Notes under the pieces: generated by a model
What the model was told of the DNA's origin: nothing
What the model saw: the letters and a program-made list of their open reading frames with translations, nothing else
Databases searched by the model: none
Part shown: one piece after another, positions 60,650-64,000 of the stretch
Layout: each line of letters opens with the position of its first letter
Position numbering within the stretch: position 1 is the stretch's first letter
Origin: Burhinus oedicnemus
Lineage: Eukaryota > Chordata > Aves > Charadriiformes > Burhinidae
Direction: 5' to 3'
Assembly (NCBI GenBank): GCA_008921705.1
Contig: VFFE01007035.1
Coordinates: forward strand, 979,433 to 1,043,432
DNA: 64,000 bases
Translations under genes and position numbers: made by a program

Positions 60650-63005
60650 ACAGAGCAAGAGTAACTACAACTAATAGCAACTAAGGCCCATACAGGTGTT
60701 TATTTTCAACGAAGATACTAATAGCCTGCCCGTGAGGAAGGTGTACTTAAAGCTTCACCTGGGGTGAATGACTCATCTAGAGGAAGTATAAAAATGAATG
60801 GCTGTGGCTTACTTGGGTTTTGGGGGTCAGACTCAGATGGGGGGCAAGTGAGTACTCACTCATGGAAGGTGCTTTAGATGGCTCTGTGAGTGTCGGCTGA
60901 AGACTGGCTTTGGGGTTAGCCTCTTTGATCGCTTCTCTGTATTTTTCTTATTTACTGTACTTTTTCTCTAGTTATTCTCTTTTATATGCTTTATTCTACC
61001 TGTTGCACAGAGATTTCTTAGCTAGCTCTCTACCCTGAGCATGTATCTACAGACCTGAGAAAGAGTAGAGGGAAGGTATGGAGGACTAATGAAAGGAAAT
61101 CAGCCTTAAGGCTCCTAAGATAGTAATGGGGAGGGAAGCTTTCTTAAGTCCTAAACTGGTTTATGTGTATAAATGAGCCAACAGGACTCTAGAACTAGAG
61201 CAAGAAAACTAGGGCAGGAACCAAGACTCTTTTCTTCTGAGCTCTAAAGTTCTCCTCATGTCCTCAAGGACATGGAGGAAGTGCCTGTGAGAAGAGACTG
61301 TCTGGGGAGCTGCTCTTTTGGCTTCTTCTTCCTTGTCGTACATTTAATCCTATCTAACTCAAAAGAAAGACACAAAGCTCCCTTCCTACTGGGCTTTAAG
61401 ATTAAGCTTCTTGGATGAAAGGTGGGGGAAACCCATTGCAGATGAAGCTTGCCAAGGCTGCTGCTTGTCTTGATCTCAAATCAAATGGAACTGGGCTATT
61501 TTTTTTTTTGTAGCAAACAAGCCACTTGCTATAATGTGCAACCAACAGGGATGTTCAGCACTTTCCCTGCCCAAGTGACATGGTTGCTATACTTTTCCTG
61601 CTCTTGGAGTACAAGGCTGCCTCTTACACTGAGTACCAAATCCTTGCTCTCCAGGATTCTTCATGTGCTTTCTTCTGAAAGGGGAAAAAATAGGATGAGA
61701 AAGAGACTTGATCCTTGGTCCTGAGTTTCTTTACACAAATCTGTACAGATCTTTTTTTTCCCCCAATATGTTCAGCATATTTAGGTCTCCTTCTTTCTTG
61801 CCTTAAGGCAACTTATAGTAGGATATTAGCCCCTTATGCTTATGAGCTGTGAACTGAGGGTGCCAGCAGTGAATTGGTGAATAGGGGATGCCTGCTGCTA
61901 AGGCCACATCCCAGTGCAGAGGGAGACTACAGCACCCTTGGCTTCCTGGGTAATCATTCCCTACACTACTGTTCTCCAGCCCACTAGTGAGGCATCACAT
62001 CGCTTGCATCAGCTTAGTTTTGTCAGGGCTGCAGGATTCACCATGGCTCAAGACAACCTCAGCTGGACCATGACTCTCTCTTCCCAGCTCTGGGCTTGTC
62101 TAACCACCCACCATGAGAGGTTACCTTGGTGGCCCTGTGAGACAGGCTGGCCTGCCCACTGGGTAGCTCAGTGGTTTCATTACACACAATAAAGCACTTG
62201 CTGCTCTTAAGGCATGGCTGGATGAAGAGCTTGGCTGATGGAGCTGCAATTTAATACTCTACTGCTATTGAGGGCAAAGGGCTTGCTCTCCACTATAAAC
62301 CTGCCAGGCTGTTTAAACTGGTGGCCCTTCTGGATGCTACAGCCTTCCTAATGACCTCAGACAACCTACTCTAAAGTGGGGGTTTTTTTATATACCTTTA
62401 TACACTATATAAAACTTGTACGTTTTATACAATAGGAAGTCTCCTGAATAAAATCATATTCTGTAGTGGACCTCAAGTGTCAGACAGGATTAGTGAATTG
62501 AGGCTTTCACCTTCTTGTTTGGTGTCTTCCTTAAAGGATTTTTCAGTGAGCTAGTGAAGCCTGTAACAAAAACAGACTTTAAAGAAAAAAAGATCTGAAG
62601 CTCCTTCCAAATTTCAGCTGAGTAATGAGCACAGGAATAATTTAGTTCTCTACAGCCAAGAGAGATGTAATGTAAAACTTGACATACCAAACATGGAAGC
62701 TAATGGTACTGGACAATGGATATCTAACACCAACAAACACAAAGGAGTATTTTGCCAGTAAATACAAAATAAAAAGTAACATGAAAAATAGCTATGGAAA
62801 CTAGAACACATATAAGCTTAAAAATGAAACTAGCTTTTAGTTGGGATGTCCAAGATTTGCACTTGCTTTCTGAAGTGCAACCTTATGCCCACTGGATGTT
62901 TTATAACCCTCTACAGTGAGAAATAAAAGGAGATATTTTGACTTGTGACACAGTGTCTGGAACTAAAATCTCAAGTAACAGCCCTGACCATTTACACTGC
63001 ATTTT
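60650..63005. other. Unique AT-rich non-coding stretch
   Basis: No gene recognised. A T run of about 12 lies at 61499-61510. Frames at 61449-61724 and 61914-62192 (91 and 92 codons, plus) lack motifs and splice context. Confidence 0.45.
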
Positions 63006-63009
63006 TTTA

Positions 63010-63225
63010 AAATCCGTGGATCACAAAGCATTTTAATGTTCCTAACTAACACCACGTGCATCAACATAGAGTAGCACAACTCGCCTCTGATGTAGGCGGT
63101 ATTATTCCCATCAGACAGGTGAGTAAACAAAGTCACAAAGAATTAAGTGTTAGGGTCCAAAAGGAAGTCTGTGGCTGAGCTGGGAACAGAACTTGTCCCC
63201 TGATACAATCCTCTTCCTTAACCGC
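63010..63225 (-). mobile_element. MIR-like SINE relic with 3' part (antisense)
   Basis: Read on plus: 'gatcacaaagcatttta', 'ctaactaacacca', 'tgtaggcggtattattccca', 'tcagacaggtgagtaaacaa', 'agtcacaaagaattaagtgt', 'ctgtggctgagctgggaaca' and 'gaacttgtcccctg'. These fall in the order of an antisense MIR including its 3' extension ('caaagcgctttac...taggtattattatcccattttacagatgagg..aactgaggcacagag..taagtgacttg...gtggcagagctgggaatagaacc'). The box order is nearly complete, so this is the best-preserved MIR relic here. Confidence 0.8.
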
Positions 63226-63394
63226 AGGGTAATCCTTCCCTGACCTATGCATACAACAGTAGATCACAACTGGGATATTTTTTCCTATCCAAAACATGAG
63301 GGTTTTCAATTTTTTCTCTTCTCCTGCATCTCCCCATGATAGCAGGCTGAGTCTCTTCCTTCAACAGGCACAACTGTCTTGTGGCACATGGTAA

Positions 63395-63510
63395 AGCCTG
63401 ACAAGGTGAAAAGGGAAACTGAGCACAACTGGCCCAAGGTTACATGGCCTATTCATGGCAGAGAGCAGCTTGATTTCTTCCCTTAGAACAATATTTCACC
63501 CACTGGCTTG
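63395..63510 (-). mobile_element. Second MIR-like SINE relic (antisense)
   Basis: The words 'gtgaaaagggaaactgagca', 'caactggcccaaggttacat', 'ggcctattcatggcagagag' and 'caccca' follow the antisense MIR core ('gatgggaaactgaggcacagag..cttgcccaaggtcaca..cagtggcagag'). It lies only 170 bp from, and in the same orientation as, the previous MIR relic. Confidence 0.65.
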
Positions 63511-63514
63511 CACA

Positions 63515-64000
63515 GCACTGACTGTCCCAGGACAGATGGATTTAGATAGTCCCTCGCTGCAACAGGAATCTTAGTTTTCTATCATGGCATAACTCTGTAA
63601 AGAAAAAAAAACCCAAATGTCTAAGTAATCCTAGTGCAGAAATGCCTTTCAGGCTTTCTGCAACCTTAGGAACAGTAGCATGTTGTCCCTTGAGCTTATG
63701 CGTGACACCTCCTTTTAGTTGCCACAGCTTCATCTCTGGGAAGCGGAGGAAGCATCTGTGACACCAACGCACAGAAGAAACAGCTCAAAGCCTTTGATCC
63801 CTGATGAAGTTCTTAGTCAATTTCTGTTTTTAGTGTAGATTACCCAGAGAACAAGACCCATCCTATTATTTTTGGCAGTTGCTATGGATGGTTGTGATCC
63901 ACACACCGCATTTCCCATTTTTTCTCTTTCTCACCACTCCAACCTCCAAAACAGCTTGACCCATGGTACGAAACACTCTACATCAAATTCCCTTGAAGTT
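63515..64000. other. Unique non-coding end of window
   Basis: No gene or repeat recognised. A 76-codon minus frame at 63542-63772 lacks motifs. Confidence 0.4.

Noticed and set aside
1..64000. tRNA genes (search for GGTTCRANTCC B-box words)
   Set aside because: A few GTTCAA words occur but none in a tRNA-like context with an A box and paired stems.

Overview
The window reads as nuclear DNA of a bird (a neognath, species not determinable). It holds several 5'-truncated CR1 LINEs ending in the 8-bp tail typical of avian CR1 (ATTCTATG-type repeats), together with old amniote SINE relics of MIR type. It has no Alu or L1, no operon-like gene packing, and a moderately AT-rich base composition. CR1 as the main retroposon plus sparse, very old SINEs is what bird macrochromosomes look like.

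I recognise no host protein-coding exon, rRNA, tRNA or CRISPR array. The only stretches with clear protein homology are two C-terminal pieces of the CR1 ORF2 (reverse transcriptase) protein, at 39432-39959 and 59860-60552. The many other short open frames on both strands overlap one another, carry no family motif I know, and look like chance. The segment is best described as a gene desert or the inside of a very long intron. Any function is more likely regulatory than coding.

Layout: 1-5 kb is mostly unique sequence with an antisense CR1 (1790-2215) and a MIR relic. 5-17 kb is unique, AT-rich sequence with motif-dense blocks. 16.6-24 kb has MIR relics, a nested palindrome at 17.7 kb and a striking TAAT-motif cluster at 21.2 kb. 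24.6-24.8 kb is the only compact CpG-rich patch. 26-32 kb carries CR1 tails, including two facing each other at 31.3-31.8 kb. 34.4-36.7 kb has motif-dense blocks and a fresh-looking 37/39-bp tandem duplication. 39.4-40.0 kb is a long CR1 tail. 42 kb carries two pieces of one ancient antisense CR1-like family. 49 kb holds a diverged 78-bp tandem duplication. 50.4-50.7 kb is another CR1. 52-58 kb is a patchwork of ancient repeats, including a 270-bp element with 15-bp terminal inverted repeats at 55.3-55.6 kb. 59.9-60.6 kb is the longest CR1, with a 243-codon open frame running through it. 63.0-63.5 kb has two adjacent antisense MIR relics.

No set of genes works together here. Repeat identifications rest on recall of family consensus sequences, not on a search, so subfamily names are left out. 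The candidate regulatory blocks are inferences from motif content only.
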